Assembly (NCBI GenBank): GCA_002405515.1
Contig: DHLZ01000072.1
Span: 1-5,652, forward strand
Reading direction: 5' to 3'
DNA from: Planctomycetaceae bacterium UBA4655
GTDB taxonomy: Bacteria > Planctomycetota > Planctomycetia > Pirellulales > UBA1268
DNA length: 5,652 bases
The notes below the pieces were generated by a model that saw only the letters and a list, made by a program, of their open reading frames with translations, searched no databases and was not told where the DNA came from. A program made the position numbers and the translations under genes. This document shows, piece after piece, positions 5,363 to 5,652 of this stretch; the stretch's first letter is position 1; each line of letters opens with the position of its first letter.

Positions 5363-5545
5363 GGGGCGAGGGGCTGCCCCTGTCTGGTTCGTGGTGGCCG
5401 GACTGCTGCTCGGCAGGCTCGTGGTGCGGCATGCCGCCCGTGGCCGCGGACCCTTTCCCGCGGCTGGCTGGCCCGGCGAGCATGCGGCACTTACTAACGG
5501 GAGCATCAAGACATTGTTCTGCGGGCAACTCGGCCTGTGACTTTC
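5363..5545. other. Non-coding stretch with GC-rich palindromes, no gene recognised
   Basis: No convincing protein or RNA gene is seen here. Short structures include AGGGGC-T-GCCCCT at 5369-5381, the perfect 12-bp palindrome GCGGCATGCCGC at 5426-5437, and a hairpin GCCGCGG (5443-5449) with CCGCGGC (5458-5464) around the loop ACCCTTTC. A small reading frame from TTG 5343 to 5540 has a hydrophobic stretch but no ribosome binding site. None of the hairpins is followed by a T-run. Confidence 0.5.
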
Positions 5546-5641
5546 ACGGAAGCCCGAGGCGCGAGTTTCCCTGCAGGCGAACAGGTGCCCCGTACGGAAG
5601 CCCGAGGCGCAAGTTTCCCTGCAGGCGAACAGGTACCCCGT
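5546..5641 (+). repeat. 48-bp tandem repeat, two complete units, at the window edge
   Basis: Units 5546-5593 and 5594-5641 are identical at 46 of 48 positions, and a third unit may begin at 5642 (ACGGA) before diverging. Each unit begins ACGGAAGCCCGAGGCGC, includes TTTCCCTGCAGG and ends with CCCCGT. The two differences (5563/5611 G to A, 5587/5635 G to A) are transitions. The AAGCCCGAGGCGCAAG core resembles, from memory, dispersed intergenic repeats common in planctomycete genomes; I could not check this. In the frame beginning at 5546 the repeat has no stop codon and both differences are silent, so a repeat-containing reading frame extending off the window is also possible. Confidence 0.85.
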
Positions 5642-5652
5642 ACGGACGCACG

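Noticed and set aside
5443..5464. Intrinsic terminator at the GCCGCGG/CCGCGGC hairpin
   Set aside because: There is no T-run on either strand after the stem and no gene ends nearby within the window.
5276..5509. - strand frame starting MMLPLVSAAC, resembling a lipoprotein signal
   Set aside because: After the first residues it is low-complexity Pro/Arg/Ser sequence that runs into the gap -35 box, with no Shine-Dalgarno seen. Probably a chance frame.
4032..5528. Long - strand frame over gap
   Set aside because: It is an Arg-rich shadow in another frame; the gap frame carries all GAPDH motifs.
5343..5540. Small + strand reading frame with a hydrophobic segment (TTG start)
   Set aside because: It has no ribosome binding site, a rare start codon, an Arg/Pro/Gly-rich composition typical of random frames in GC-rich DNA, and it overlaps dyads and hairpins.
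5546..5652. CRISPR-like array
   Set aside because: The units are directly adjacent with no variable spacers, there are only two of them and no cas gene is present.

Overview
This is a GC-rich bacterial chromosome segment carrying housekeeping protein-quality-control and glycolysis genes. The gene content and order (tRNA-Gly, trigger factor, two tandem clpP genes without clpX, a proline-rich lipoprotein with an acidic DGDG-type loop, and a glyceraldehyde-3-phosphate dehydrogenase), together with the ClpP2 N-terminus and a 'GGAAGCCCGAGGCGCAAG'-type tandem repeat at the right edge, suggest a planctomycete (Pirellulales-like). That assignment rests on recollection of protein style and gene order, not on a database search.

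Left part (1-3049, all + strand): a probable promoter with a TATAAT box inside an inverted repeat precedes tRNA-Gly(GCC). Only 40 bp separate the tRNA from tig (trigger factor), and then come clpP1 and clpP2. The gaps are short (36 and 7 bp) and the genes run in one direction, so they look like one operon in which the tRNA may share the transcript. A perfect all-GC hairpin fills most of the tig-clpP1 gap. Trigger factor receives nascent chains at the ribosome. The two ClpP proteins, both with intact Ser-His-Asp triads, would form the peptidase chamber used by a Clp ATPase encoded elsewhere.

Middle (3050-4150, +): a 108-bp gap holds a 16-bp tandem repeat that runs up to the ribosome binding site of a predicted lipoprotein. 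The protein has a lipobox, a coiled coil, a long proline-rich linker and a C-terminal domain of unknown function with a DxDGDGxxDG loop. Its stop codon directly abuts the stop codon of the convergent gap gene.

Right part (4151-5652): gap lies on the - strand with a GTG start, a strong Shine-Dalgarno sequence and a recognisable sigma70-type promoter. Upstream of that promoter are several perfect short dyads. The rest of the roughly 400-bp non-coding stretch has GC-rich palindromes and ends in two nearly identical 48-bp tandem repeat units that reach the window edge.

I see no CRISPR array, insertion sequence, toxin-antitoxin pair or defence system. The most unusual signals are the two tandem repeats, the intercistronic hairpin whose stem sequence recurs near the right edge, the diverged PPIase domain of the trigger factor, and the specialised ClpP1 (altered N-terminus and Ser-Gly at the active site).
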